From positions 1 through 20,150 of the forward strand of contig NW_003150406.1 of the NCBI RefSeq assembly GCF_000003605.2: a stretch of DNA of 20,150 nt, read 5' to 3'. Below are positions 1 through 10,774 of this stretch, piece by piece. Source of the stretch: Saccoglossus kowalevskii. Taxonomy: Eukaryota > Hemichordata > Enteropneusta > Harrimaniidae. The notes under the pieces were generated by a model. It did not search any database, was not told the origin of the DNA, and worked only from the letters and a program-made list of their open reading frames with translations. The number at the start of each line of letters is the position of its first letter. The stretch's first letter is position 1. The translations under genes and the position numbers were made by a program.

Positions 1-129
1 AACATAGATTCACCTCGATACACCTCAATAACAATAATCACTTTAATGTATACCATTCAATATCACGTGTAAACACAAGCAGCCCGTAGGCTGAGATAGC
101 TCTGTTGTTAGCAATGCACATTTCAATTA

Positions 130-452
130 AAGAACAAAAGTTATCACTAGAAAATGAACAATATGTATAGTATCAAAGCAATGGAACTTGCTGTTTTTAA
201 CAAGGATTAAAAAATATCACGTTTACATAACAATGAGAAAAATGTTCTTCAAAATTAGAGCATTAAAGTTATCAACACGAAATCAACAAATTTAAGAGAA
301 GTCTTCCCAAGGTACACCAAGTATCAAAGCAATGACAATTGTCTGTTTCAAAAAGAAGTTGAAAATGTAAAATGTTGACACAGACGGTGGACGACGACGG
401 ACAATCACTCATATGAGCTCCGCTCGACAAAGTCGACAGCTGAGCTAAAAAA
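130..452. repeat. Dispersed-repeat-like segment ending in an imperfect hairpin
   Basis: The 15-mer AGTATCAAAGCAATG occurs at 169-183 and again at 320-334. Each copy is preceded by AAAGTTATCA-type sequence, so two diverged copies of one unit seem to lie about 151 bp apart. The second copy runs into a GACGACGACGG-like stretch (about 389-400) and then an imperfect palindrome at 415-446, whose arms GCTCGAC and GTCGACAGC flank an AAA loop, followed by an A-run. From memory, similar tails (purine-rich GACGGACGACGG, then a hairpin, then GAGCTAAAA) are abundant in bivalve genomes as MITE- or SINE-like repeats. That family assignment is recall, not shown by the window. The segment lies just downstream of the poly(A) signal of the minus-strand gene. 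No coding potential is seen. Confidence 0.45.
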
Positions 453-487
453 GTGAAATTATTACAACAATTATTACATTAATCATG

Positions 488-493
488 TTTATT
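488..493 (-). terminator. Polyadenylation signal AATAAA of the minus-strand gene
   Basis: On the minus strand this reads AATAAA, about 170 nt after the TAA stop codon of the terminal exon at 662-788. That is a reasonable length for a short 3' UTR. The sequence between stop and signal is AT-rich and shows no further open frame. It is the only exact AATAAA I see on this strand between the stop codon and the dispersed repeat. The cleavage site would be expected about 10-30 nt further along, near 460-478. Confidence 0.55.
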
Positions 494-661
494 ACTAGTA
501 CATAAAACTAAACGCTTAACAATAATAATAAATGCACTTGGTTTCTTGAAAACCACATATATAAAACCAACAGATACTGAATGTTTGTGTTTCTAATAAT
601 ACAGTTCATTTACAAGATTTGACCAAAACCTATACTTGCTCGTGGCGATTATAACACATCA

Positions 662-788
662 TTATAAGACACGCTCAGTTAGAGTACACTCTTCGTCAGC
701 TTCTTGTATTGTACTATTTTGAAAAGTTGAAACTAGTACAGACACTGCTTCCTTATACAGCACATCCATCAGGAACCTTCCAGCAAAA
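662..788 (-). CDS. Terminal coding exon of an unrecognised cellular gene
   Basis: On the minus strand a pyrimidine-rich splice acceptor ending GCGTTTTCAG (AG at 789-790) precedes this segment. Only one of the three frames is open. It starts with one base that completes a split codon, encodes 41 residues and stops at TAA (662-664). The other two frames hit stops early. The peptide has a hydrophobic, probably helical stretch (residues such as F, L, M, V and Y between AGRFLMDVL and VSVLVSTF), followed by an acidic, Ser/Thr-containing tail ending in ERVL. The phase matches the exon at 1039-1116 exactly. I do not recognise the family and assign no function. The chance that two short segments with good splice sites join in phase by accident is low but not negligible. 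Confidence 0.62.
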
Positions 789-1038
789 CTGAAAACGCAA
801 CAGTATCACGTTATTTAAAGCGATGACAAGGTAAATCAATTTGTGATTTTAAGGATCATAATCGGCCAAATAATGGAGTTTTCAATATTGAAAATTACAT
901 GGCAACATGGCAAGTAAAACAATTATCTGATTACCAGTCATTGTATACATAGAAGAACTGACATATTTATTTGATAAGCTGAAACTAAAAACTAAAGCGA
1001 AACTAAAAGTTATTGTCACAAAAATACAAAATACTTAC
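789..1038 (-). other. Intron between the two visible exons
   Basis: This 250-bp segment is bounded on the minus strand by a consensus donor GTAAGT (1038-1033) and an acceptor ...TTTTCAG (ending at 789). It is AT-rich with stops in all frames, and removing it joins the flanking open frames in phase (two bases left over upstream, one base downstream). The size fits an ordinary invertebrate intron. No RNA gene or repeat is visible inside it. Confidence 0.6.
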
Positions 1039-1116
1039 AAAATACTGTGCCTGTAGGTTTCCATTACAGGTACTCGTTTACTGGTGCACAACACCTGTGT
1101 GCTGCATTCAAACATT
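1039..1116 (-). CDS. Penultimate coding exon of the unrecognised gene
   Basis: On the minus strand this 78-bp segment follows a strong acceptor (ATGTTTGTTTTGCAG) and ends at a perfect GTAAGT donor. One frame is open: one base, 25 codons, then two bases, which join the single leading base of the next exon. The other two frames contain stops. The peptide has two cysteines in its first half (C-S-T-Q-V-L-C) and then a basic segment (T-S-K-R-V-P-V). Because it opens with an acceptor rather than an initiator context, more exons should lie upstream, at higher coordinates. None is visible before the satellite starts at 1410. The in-frame ATG right after the acceptor could be an alternative start, but the acceptor argues for an internal exon. 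No domain is recognised. Confidence 0.62.
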
Positions 1117-1409
1117 CTGCAAAACAAACATAAGAGGAATAATTATATCAATATTCATATCAACATTCAAAACTGCAATATAGGCCTTATACATATATAT
1201 AGTGCCTCCTTGACCTTTGGCAGTTAAAATGGATGGTAGACAAAAGCAACATGAATACCAAGTGTTAACGATACTGGTAACGACACTGATCTTTCCCTGG
1301 TTTTAATATCGTGAAAATTCATACATATATAAACTGTATTAGGAAAAAAACAACGCGTAACAATGTGATATCGTATCTACTCTTTGTGCATAATGAAAAT
1401 TTTAATGAA
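1117..1409. other. Unique AT-rich DNA between exon and satellite; no gene seen
   Basis: This stretch has stops in all frames, short AT microrepeats such as ACATATATATAG, and no splice-bounded open segment that I could support. If the minus-strand gene has upstream exons, this is the 3' part of the intron holding the satellite. The change to satellite at 1410 is abrupt, with TTTTAATGAA running directly into the first unit. Confidence 0.5.
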
Positions 1410-1637
1410 TAGCTGTGTCATTGTGTCTATCCATAGTTGAGATGGTATAGCTGTGTCATTGTGTCTATCCGTAGTTGAGATGGTATAGCTGTGTTATTGT
1501 GTCTATCCATAGTTGAGATGGTATAGCTGTGTCATTGTGTCTATCCATAGTTGAGATGGTATAGCTGTGTCATTGTGTCTATCCATAGTTGAGATGGTAT
1601 AGCTGTGTCATTGTGTCTATCCATAGTTGAGATGGTA
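1410..1637. repeat. Left-edge block of six GTTGAG-type units
   Basis: The first six 38-bp units share GTTGAG where nearly all interior units have GTTCAG. They also all carry the GTATAG variant and are nearly identical to each other. The next unit switches to GTTCAG with a GATGTTA change. A lone GTTGAG unit recurs at about 9115, 9533 and 18015. The block therefore looks like a locally amplified edge subtype. Confidence 0.85.
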
Positions 1638-2940
1638 TAGCTGTGTCATTGTGTCTATCCATAGTTCAGATGTTATAGCTGTGTCATTGTGTCTATCCAT
1701 GGTTCAGATGGTATAGCTGTGTCCTTGTGTCTATCCATGGTGCAGATGGTATTGCTGTGTCATTGTGTCTATCCATGGTTCAGATGTATAGCTGTGTCAT
1801 TGTGTCTATCCATGGTTCAGATGGTATTGCTGTGTCATTGTGTCTATCCATGGTTCAGATGGTATAGCTGTGTCATTGTGTCTATCCTTGGTTCAGATGG
1901 TATAGCTATGTCATTGTGTCTATCCATGGTTCAGATGGTATAGCTGTGTCATTGTGTCTACCCATGGTGCAGATAGTATAGCTGTGTCATTGTGTCTATC
2001 CATTGTTCATATGGTATAGCTGTGTCCTTGTGTCTATCCATAGTTCAGATGTTATAGCTGTGTCATTGTGTCTATCCATGGTTCAGATGGTAATGCTGTG
2101 TGATTGTGTCTATCCATGGTTCAGATGGTATAGCCGTGTCATTGTGTCTACCCATGGTGCAGATGGTATAGCTGTGTCATTGTGTCTATCCATTGTTCAT
2201 ATGGTATAGCTGTGTCCTTGTGTCTATCCATAGTTCAGATGTTATAGCTGTGTCATTGTGTCTATCCATAGTTCAGATGGTATAGCTATGTCATTGTGTC
2301 TATCCATATTTCAGATGGTATTGCTGTGTCATCGTGTCTATCCATAGATCAGATGGTATAGCTGTGTCATTGTGTCTATCCATAGTTCAGATGGTATTGC
2401 TGTGTCATTGTGTCTATCAATAGTTCAGATGGTATTGCTGTGTCATTGTGTCTATCCATAGTTCAGATGGTATTGCTGTGTCATTGTGTCTATCCATAGT
2501 TCAGATGGTATAGCTATGTCATTGTGTCTATCCATATTTCAGATGGTATTGCTGTGTCATTGTGTCTATCCATGGTTCAGATGGTATAGCTGTGTCATTG
2601 TGTCTATCCATAGTTCAGATGGTATAGCTGTGTCATTGTGTCTATCCATGGTTCTGATGGTATAGCTATGTCATTGTGTCTGTCCATGGTTCAGATGGTA
2701 TAGCTATGTCATTGTGTCTATCCATGGTTCAGATGGTATTGCTGTGTCATTGTGTCTATCCATGGTTCAGATGGTATAGCTGTGTTATTGTGTCTATCCA
2801 TGGTTCAGATGTTATAGCTATGTCATTGTGTCTATCCATAGTTCAGATGGTATAGCTGTGTCATTGTGTCTATCCATGGTTCAGATGGTATAGCTGTGTC
2901 ATTGTGTCTATCCATGGTTCAGATGGTATAGCTGTGTCAT

Positions 2941-3645
2941 TGTGTCTATCCATGGTTCAGATGGTATAGCTGTGTCATTGTGTCTATCCATGGTTCAGAT
3001 GGTATAACTGTGTCATTGTGTCTATCCATGGTTCAGATGGTATAGCTATGTCATTGTGTATATCTATAGTTCAGATGGTATAGCTGTGTCATTGTGTCTA
3101 TCCATGGTTCAGATGGTATAGCTGTGTCATTGTGTCTATCCATAGTTCAGATGGTATAGCTGTGTCATTGTGTCTATCCATGGTTCAGATGGTATTGCTG
3201 TGTCATTGTGTCTATCCATAGTTCAGATGGTATAGCTGTGTCATTATGTCTATCCATAGTTCAGATGGTATAACTGTGTCATTGTGTCTATCCATAGTTC
3301 AGATGGTATAGCTGTGTCATTATGTCTATCCATAGTTCCGATGGTATCACTGTGTCATTGTGTCTATCCATAGTTCAGATGGTATAACTGTGTCATTGTG
3401 TCTATCCATAGTTCAGATGATATTGCTGTGTCATTATGTCTATCCATAGTTCAGATGGTATTGCTGTGTCATTGTGTCTATCCATAGTTCAGATGGTATA
3501 GCTGTGTCATTGTGTCTATCCATAGTTCAGATGGTATAGCTTTATCATTGTTTCTATCCATAGTTCAGATGGTATAACTGTGTCATTGTGTCTATCCATG
3601 GTTCAGATGTTATAGCTGTGTCATTGTGTCTATCCATAGTTCAGA
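2941..3645. repeat. Segmental duplication in the array, copy 1 (pair at 8341-9045)
   Basis: Bases 3001-3600 match 8401-9000 at a constant offset of 5400 with only about two substitutions that I could find, including all rare markers: GTATATCTATAG (about 3058), TTCCGATGGTATCAC (about 3336) and TTTATCATTGTTTC (about 3541). The flanks differ a little more. The offset is about 142 repeat units. A shorter related copy occupies about 5341-5760 and then switches to another module at the CCCTGGTTCACATGG marker (5764). Confidence 0.85.
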
Positions 3646-3894
3646 TGGTATAGCTGTGTCATTGTGTCTATCCATAGGTTCAGATGGTATAGCTGTGTCA
3701 TTGTGTCTATCCATAGTTCAGATGGTATAGCTGTGTCATTGTGTCTATCCATAGTTCAGATGGTATAGCTGTGTCATTGTGTCTATCCATAGTTCAGATG
3801 GTATAGCTGTGTCATTGTGTCTATCCATAGTTCAGATGGTATAGCTGTGTCATTGTGTCTATCCATGGTTCAGATGGTATAGCTGTGTCATTGT

Positions 3895-4110
3895 GTCTAT
3901 CCATAGTTCAGATGGTATAGCTGTGTCATTGTGTCTATCCATGGTTCAGATGGTATTGCTGTGTCATTGTGTCTATCCATAGTTCAGATGGTATAGCTGT
4001 GTCATTGTGTCTATCCATGGTTCAGATGGTATTGCTGTGTCATTGTGTCTATCCATAGTTCAGATGGTATAGCTGTGTCATTGTGTCTATCCATGGTTCA
4101 GATGGTAAAG
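3895..4110. repeat. 76-bp dimeric higher-order repeat
   Basis: Here two unit types alternate strictly: CATAG followed by GTATAG, then CATGG followed by GTATTG. This gives a 76-bp period for almost three rounds before an aberrant GGTAAAGC unit. Similar alternation appears near 4310-4440 and 5030-5170. This is a small version of the higher-order organisation seen in centromeric satellites, but no centromere claim follows from it. Confidence 0.7.
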
Positions 4111-6789
4111 CTGTGTTACTGTGTCTATCCATAGTTCCGATGGTATAGCTGTGTCATTGTGTCTATCCATAGTTCAGATGGTATAGCTGTGTCATTGTGT
4201 CTATCCATAGTTCAGGTGGTATTGCTGTGTCATTGTGTCTATCCATAGTTCAGATGGTATTGCTGTGTCATTGTGTCTATCCATAGTTCAGATGGTATAG
4301 CTGTGTTATTGTGTCTATCCATGGTTCAGATGGTATTGCTGTGTCATTGTGTCTATCCATAGTTCAGATGGTATAGCTGTGTCATTGTGTCTATCCATGG
4401 TTCAGATGGTATTGCTGTGTCATTGTGTCTATCCATAGTTCAGATGGTATAACTGTGTCATTGTGTCTATCCATGGTTCAGATGGTATAGCTGTGTCATT
4501 GTGTCTGCCTATAGTTCAGATGGTATAACTGTGTCATTGTGTCTATCCATGGTTCAGATGGTATTGCTGTGTCATTGTGTCTATCCATAGTTCAGATGGT
4601 ATAACTGTGTCATTGTGTCTATCCATAATTCAGATGGTATAGCTGTGTCATTGTGTCTGCCTATAGTTCAGATGGTATAGCTGTGTCATTGTGTCTATCC
4701 CTGGTTCACATGGTATAGCTGTGTCCTTGTGTCTATCCATGGTTCAGATGGTATAGCTGTGTCATTGTGTCTATCCATAGTTCAGATGGTATAGCTGTGT
4801 CCTTGTGTCTATCCATGATTCAGATGATATAGCTGTGTCATTGTGTCTATCCATAGTTCAGATGGTATAGCTGTGTCATTGTGTCTATCCATAGTTCAGG
4901 TGGTATAACTGTGTCATTGTGTCTATCCATAGTTCAGATGGTATTGCTGTGTCATTGTGTCTATCCATAGTTCAGATGGTATAGCTGTGTTATTGTGTCT
5001 ATCCATGGTTCAGATGGTATTGCTGTGTCATTGTGTCTATCCATAGTTCAGATGGTATAGCTGTGTCATTGTGTCTATCCATGGTTCAGATGGTATTGCT
5101 GTGTCATTGTGTCTATCCATAGTTCAGATGGTATAGCTGTGTCATTGTGTCTATCCATGGTTCAGATGTTATAGCTATGTCATTGTGTCTATCCATAGTT
5201 CAGATGGTATTGCTGTGTCATTGTGTCTATCCATGGTTCAGATGGTATAGCTGTGTCATTGTGTCTATCCATGGTTCAGATGGTATAGCTGTGTTATTGT
5301 GTCTATCCATGGTTCAGATGGTATAGCTCTGTCATTGTGTCTATCCATGGTTCAGATGGTATAACTGTGTCATTGTGTCTATCCATGGTTCAGATGGTAT
5401 AGCTATGTCATTGTGTATATCTATAGTTCAGATGGTATAGCTGTGTCATTGTGTCTATCCATGGTTCAGATGGTATAGCTGTGTCATTGTGTCTATCCAT
5501 AGTTCAGATGGTATAGCTGTGTCATTGTGTCTATCCATGGTTCAGATGGTATTGCTGTGTCATTGTGTCTATCCATAGTTCATGATGGTATAGCTGTGTC
5601 ATTATGTCTATCCATAGTTCAGATGGTATAACTGTGTCATTGTGTCTATCCATAGTTCAGATGGTATAGCTGTGTCATTATGTCTATCCATAGTTCCGAT
5701 GGTATCACTGTGTCATTGTGTCTATCCATAGTTCAGATGGTATAACTGTGTCATTGTGTCTATCCCTGGTTCACATGGTATAGCTGTGTCCTTGTGTCTA
5801 TCCATGGTTCAGATGGTATAGCTGTGTCATTGTGTCTATCCATAGTTCAGATGGTATAGCTGTGTCCTTGTGTCTATCCATGATTCAGATGGTATAGCTG
5901 TGTCATTGTGTCTATCCATAGTTCAGATGGTATAACTGTTTCATTGTGTCTATCCATAGTTCAGATGGTATAGCTGTGTCATTGTGTCTATCCATGGTTC
6001 AGATGGTATAGCTGTTTCATTGTGTCTATCCATAGTTCAGATGGTATAGCTGTGTCATTGTGTCTATCCATAGTTCAGATGGTATAACTGTGTCATTGTG
6101 TCTATCCATGGTTCAGATGGTATAGCTGTGTCATTGTGTCTATCCATAGTTCAGATGGTATAGCTGTGTCATTGTGTCTATCCATGGTTCAGATGGTATA
6201 ACTGTGTCATTGTGTCTATCCATGGTTCAGATGGTATAGCTCTGTTACTGTGTCTATCCATGGTTCAGATGGTATAGCTCTGTCATTGTGTTTATCCATA
6301 ATTCAGATGGTATAGCTGTGTCATTGTGTCTATTCATAGTTCAGATGGTATAGCTGTGTCATTGTGTCTATCCATAGTTCAGATGGTATAACTGTGTCAT
6401 TGTGTCTATCCACAGTTCAGATGGTATTGCTGTGTCATTGTGTCTCTATCCATAGTTCAGATGGTATAGCTGTGTCATTGTGTCTATCCATAGTTCAGAT
6501 GGTATAACTGTGTCATTGTGTCTATCCATGGTTCAGATGGTATTGCTGTGTCATTGTGTCTATCCATAGTTCAGATGGTATAGCTGTGTCATTGTGTCTA
6601 TCCATGTTTGAGATGGTATATCTGTGTCATTGTGTCTATCCATGGTTCAGATGGTATAACTGTGTCATTGTGTCTATCCCTGGATCAGATGGCATAGCTG
6701 TGTCATTGCGTCTATCCATGGTTCAGATGGTATAACTGTGTCATTGTGTCTATCCATAGTTCAGATGGTATAGCTGTGTCATTGTGTCT

Positions 6790-7662
6790 ATCCATGGTTC
6801 AGATGGTATAACTGTGTCATTGTGTCTATCCATAGTTCAGATGGTATTGCTGTGTAATTGTGTCTATCCATAGTTCAGATGGTATAACTGTGTCATTGTG
6901 TCTATCCATAGTTCAGATGATATTGCTGTGTCATTGTGTCTATCCATAGTTCAGATGGTATAGCTGTGTCATTGTGTCTATCCATAGTTCAGATTGTATA
7001 ACTGTGTCATTGTGTCTATCCATGGTTCAGATGGTATAACTGTGTCATTGTGTCTATCCATGGTTCAGATGTTATAGCTGTGTCATTGTGTCTATCCATG
7101 GTTCAGATGGTATAGCTGTGTTACTGTGTCTATCCATGGTTCAGATGGTATAGCTGTGTCATTGTGTCTATCCATAGTTCAGATGGTATAGCTGTGTCAT
7201 TGTGTCTATCCATGGTTCAGATGGTATTGCTGTGTCATTCTTTCTATCCATAGTTCAGATGGTATAGCTGTGTCATTGTGTCTATTCATAGTTCAGATGG
7301 TATAGCTGTGTCATTGTGTCTATCCATGGTTCAGATGGTATAACTGTGTCATTGTGTCTATCCATAGTTCAGATGGTATTGCTGTGTCATTGTGTCTATC
7401 CATAGTTCAGATGGTATAACTGTGTCATTGTGTCTATCCATAGTTCAGATGATATTGCTGTGTCATTGTGTCTATCCATAGTTCAGATGGTATAGCTGTG
7501 TCATTGTGTCTATCCATAGTTCAGATTGTATAACTGTGTCATTGTGTCTATCCATGGTTCAGATGGTATAACTGTGTCATTGTGTCTATCCATGGTTCTG
7601 ATGTTATAGCTGTGTAATTGTGTCTATCCATGGTTCAGATGGTATAGCTGTGTTACTGTGTC
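6790..7662. repeat. 14-unit (532-bp) tandem duplication within the array
   Basis: The rare markers GATGATATTGCTG (6916 and 7448) and CAGATTGTATAACTG (about 6990 and 7522) recur at exactly 532 bp, which is 14 units of 38. The two copies, about 6790-7130 and 7322-7662, differ at only a few bases, for example TGTGTAATTG against TGTGTCATTG. This fits a single unequal exchange or replication slip of 14 units. Confidence 0.8.
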
Positions 7663-8340
7663 TATCCATAGTTCAGATGGTATTGCTGTGTCATTGTGTC
7701 TATCCATAGTTCAGATGGTATAGCTGTGTCATTGTGTCTATCCATGTTTCACATTGCATAGCTGTGTCATTGTGTCTATCCAAAGTTCAGATGGTATAAC
7801 TGTGTCATTGTGTCTATCCGTAGTTCACATGGTATAGCTGTGTCACTATGTCTATCCATGGTTCAGATGGTATAGCTGTGTCATTGTGTCTATCCATAGT
7901 TCAGATGGTATAGCTGTGTCCTTGTGTCTATCCATGATTCAGATGGTATAGCTGTGTCATTGTGTCTATCCATAGTTCAGATGGTATAGCTGTGTCATTG
8001 TGTCTATCCATAGTTCAGGTGGTATAACTGTGTCATTGTGTCTATCCCTGGTTCACATGGTATAGCTGTGTCCTTGTGTCTATCCATGGTTCAGATGGTA
8101 TTGCTGTGTCATTGTGTCTATCCATAGTTCAGATGGTATAGCTGTGTTATTGTGTCTATCCATGGTTCAGATGGTATTGCTGTGTCATTGTGTCTATCCA
8201 TAGTTCAGATGGTATAGCTGTGTCATTGTGTCTATCCATGGTTCAGATGGTATAGCTGTGTCATTGTGTCTATCCATGGTTCAGATGGTATAGCTGTGTC
8301 ATTGTGTCTATCCATGGTTCAGGTGGTATAGCTGTGTCAT

Positions 8341-9045
8341 TGTGTCTATCCATAGTTCAGATGGTAAAGCTGTGTCATTGTGTCTATCCATGGTTCAGAT
8401 GGTATAACTGTGTCATTGTGTCTACCCATGGTTCAGATGGTATAGCTATGTCATTGTGTATATCTATAGTTCAGATGGTATAGCTGTGTCATTGTGTCTA
8501 TCCATGGTTCAGATGGTATAGCTGTGTCATTGTGTCTATCCATAGTTCAGATGGTATAGCTGTGTCATTGTGTCTATCCATGGTTCAGATGGTATTGCTG
8601 TGTCATTGTGTCTATCCATAGTTCAGATGGTATAGCTGTGTCATTATGTCTATCCATAGTTCAGATGGTATAACTGTGTCATTGTGTCTATCCATAGTTC
8701 AGATGGTATAGCTGTGTCATTATGTCTATCCATAGTTCCGATGGTATCACTGTGTCATTGTGTCTATCCATAGTTCAGATGGTATAACTGTGTCATTGTG
8801 TCTATCCATAGTTCAGATGATATTGCTGTGTCATTATGTCTATCCATAGTTCAGATGGTATTGCTGTGTCATTGTGTCTATCCATAGTTCAGATGGTATA
8901 GCTGTGTCATTGTGTCTATCCATAGTTCAGATGGTATAGCTTTATCATTGTTTCTATCCATAGTTCAGATGGTATAACTGTGTCATTATGTCTATCCATG
9001 GTTCAGATGTTATAGCTGTGTCATTGTGTCTATCCATAGTTCAGA
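8341..9045. repeat. Segmental duplication in the array, copy 2
   Basis: This is the partner of 2941-3645 at offset 5400. It contains an uninterrupted form of the retrotransposon target site (TTATG at 8834-8838, inside GCTGTGTCATTATGTCTATC), so it serves as an empty-site reference. The GGTAAAGC marker at about 8364 recurs at about 10300 and 18669, linking this module to the sequence on both sides of the insertion. Confidence 0.85.
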
Positions 9046-9114
9046 TGCTATAGCTGTGTCATTGTGTCTATCCATGGTTCAGATGGTATTGCTGTGTCAT
9101 TGTGTCTATCCATA

Positions 9115-9950
9115 GTTGAGATGGTATAGCTGTGTCATTGTGTCTATCCATGGTTCATATGGTATTGCTGTGTCATTGTGTCTATCCATAGTTCAGATGG
9201 TATAGCTGTGTCATTGTGTCTATCCATGGTTCAGATGGTATAGCTGTGTTACTGTGTCTATCCATAGTTCAGATGGTATTGCTGTTTCATTGTGTCTATC
9301 CATAGTTCAGATGGTGTAGTTGTGTCATTGTGTCTATCCATAGTTCAAATGGTATTGCTGTGTCATTGTGTCTATCCATAGTTCAGATGGTATAACTGTG
9401 TCATTGTGTCTATCCATGGTTCAGATGGTATTGCTGTGTCATTGTTTCTATCCATAGTTCAGATGGTATAACTGTGTCATTATGTCTATCCATGGTTCAG
9501 ATGTTATAGCTGTGTCATTGTGTCTATCCATAGTTGAGATGGTATAGCTGTGTCATTGTGTCTATCCATGGTTCATATGGTATTGCTGTGTCATTGTGTC
9601 TATCCATAGTTCAGATGGTATAGCTGTGTCATTGTGTCTATCCATGGTTCAGATGGTATAGCTGTGTTACTATGTCTATCCATAGTTCAGATGGTATTGC
9701 TGTGTCATTGTGTCTATCCATAGTTCAGATGGTGTAGCTGTGTCATTGTGTCTATCCATAGTTCAGATGGTATTGCTGTGTCATTGTGTCTATCCATAGT
9801 TCAGATGGTATAACTGTGTCATTGTGTCTATCCATGGTTCAGATGGTATTGCTGTCATTGTGTCTATCCATAGTTCAGATGGTATAGCTGTGTCATTGTG
9901 TCTATCCATAGTTCAGATGGTATAACTGTGTCATTGTGTCTATCCATGGT
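9115..9950. repeat. 11-unit (418-bp) tandem duplication
   Basis: GTTGAGATGG followed by a GGTTCATATGG unit appears at 9115 and again at 9533, a spacing of 418 bp or 11 units of 38. Later rare variants, including TGTTACT and GATGGTGTAG, repeat at the same spacing. The second copy carries a small internal deletion near 9853. A more diverged relative begins near 18015 on the far side of the retrotransposon. Confidence 0.75.
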
Positions 9951-10769
9951 TCAGATGGTATAGCTGTGTCATTGTGTCTATCCATAGTTCAGATGTTATA
10001 GCTATGTCATTGTGTCTATCCATAGTTCAGATGGTATTGCTGTGTCATTGTGTCTATCCATGGTTCAGATGGTATAGCTGTGTCATTGTGTCTATCCATG
10101 GTTCAGATGGTATAGCTGTGTTATTGTGTCTATCCATGGTTCAGATGGTATAGCTGTGTCATTGTGTCTATCCATGGTTCAGATGGTATAGCTGTGTCAT
10201 TGTGTCTATCCATGGTTCAGATGGTATAGCTGTGTCATTGTGTCTATCCATGGTTCAGGTGGTATAGCTGTGTCATTGTGTCTATCCATAGTTCAGATGG
10301 TAAAGCTGTGTCATTGTGTCTATCCATGGTTCAGATGGTATAACTGTGTCATTGTGTCTATCCATGGTTCAGATGGTATAGCTATGTCATTGTGTATATC
10401 TATAGTTCAGATGGTATAGCTGTGTCATTGTGTCTATCCATGGTTCAGATGGTATAGCTGTGTCATTGTGTCTATCCATAGTTCAGATGGTATAGCTGTG
10501 TCATTGTGTCTATCCATGGTTCAGATGGTATTGCTGTGTCATTGTGTCTATCCATAGTTCAGATGGTATAGCTGTGTCATTATGTCTATCCATAGTTCAG
10601 ATGGTATAACTGTGTCATTGTGTCTATCCATAGTTCAGATGGTATAGCTGTGTCATTATGTCTATCCATAGTTCCGATGGTATCACTGTGTCATTGTGTC
10701 TATCCATAGTTCAGATGGTATAACTGTGTCATTGTGTCTATCCATAGTTCAGATGATATTGCTGTGTCA

Positions 10770-10774
10770 TTATG
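10770..10774. repeat. Target site duplication, left copy (TTATG)
   Basis: TTATG directly abuts the left LTR start TGTTGTGG and is repeated directly after the right LTR end GCGACA at 17734-17738. Removing the element and one copy restores an ordinary satellite unit of the CATTATGTCTATCC type. Five bases is a typical duplication length for BEL/Pao integration. Confidence 0.92.

Larger units (their letters stand above)
1410..10774. repeat. 38-bp tandem repeat (minisatellite) array, left part
   Basis: A 38-bp unit repeats head to tail about 246 times; a clean example is 3721-3758. Landmarks in the unit are TGTGTCATTGTGTC, then CATAGTTCAG or CATGGTTCAG, then GATGGTA. Units differ at a few favoured positions: CATAG/CATGG, GTATAG/GTATTG/GTATAA, GTGTC/GTATC, and TCATTG/TCCTTG/TTATTG/TTACTG. 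Indels are rare (for example near 1785, 3674, 5580, 6445 and 9853). The unit itself contains an 8-bp near-duplication (TGTGTCAT/TGTGTCTA). Open frames within the array exist only because 38 is not a multiple of 3 and some variants lack TAG. They follow the repeat variants rather than gene structure, so I annotate no gene here. The array is interrupted at 10774/17734 by a retrotransposon. Confidence 0.97.

Noticed and set aside
1689-2209. Open frames of 60-85 residues inside the satellite, with peptide repeats such as SLCLSMVQMV
   Set aside because: They are the three frames of the 38-bp unit read in turn (38 aa per three units). They are open only where CATGG and GTATTG variants avoid TAG codons. 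Nothing suggests selection on the peptide, and there is no start context or splice structure.
1410-10774. CRISPR array
   Set aside because: The units are contiguous with no unique spacers, and the surroundings are eukaryotic.
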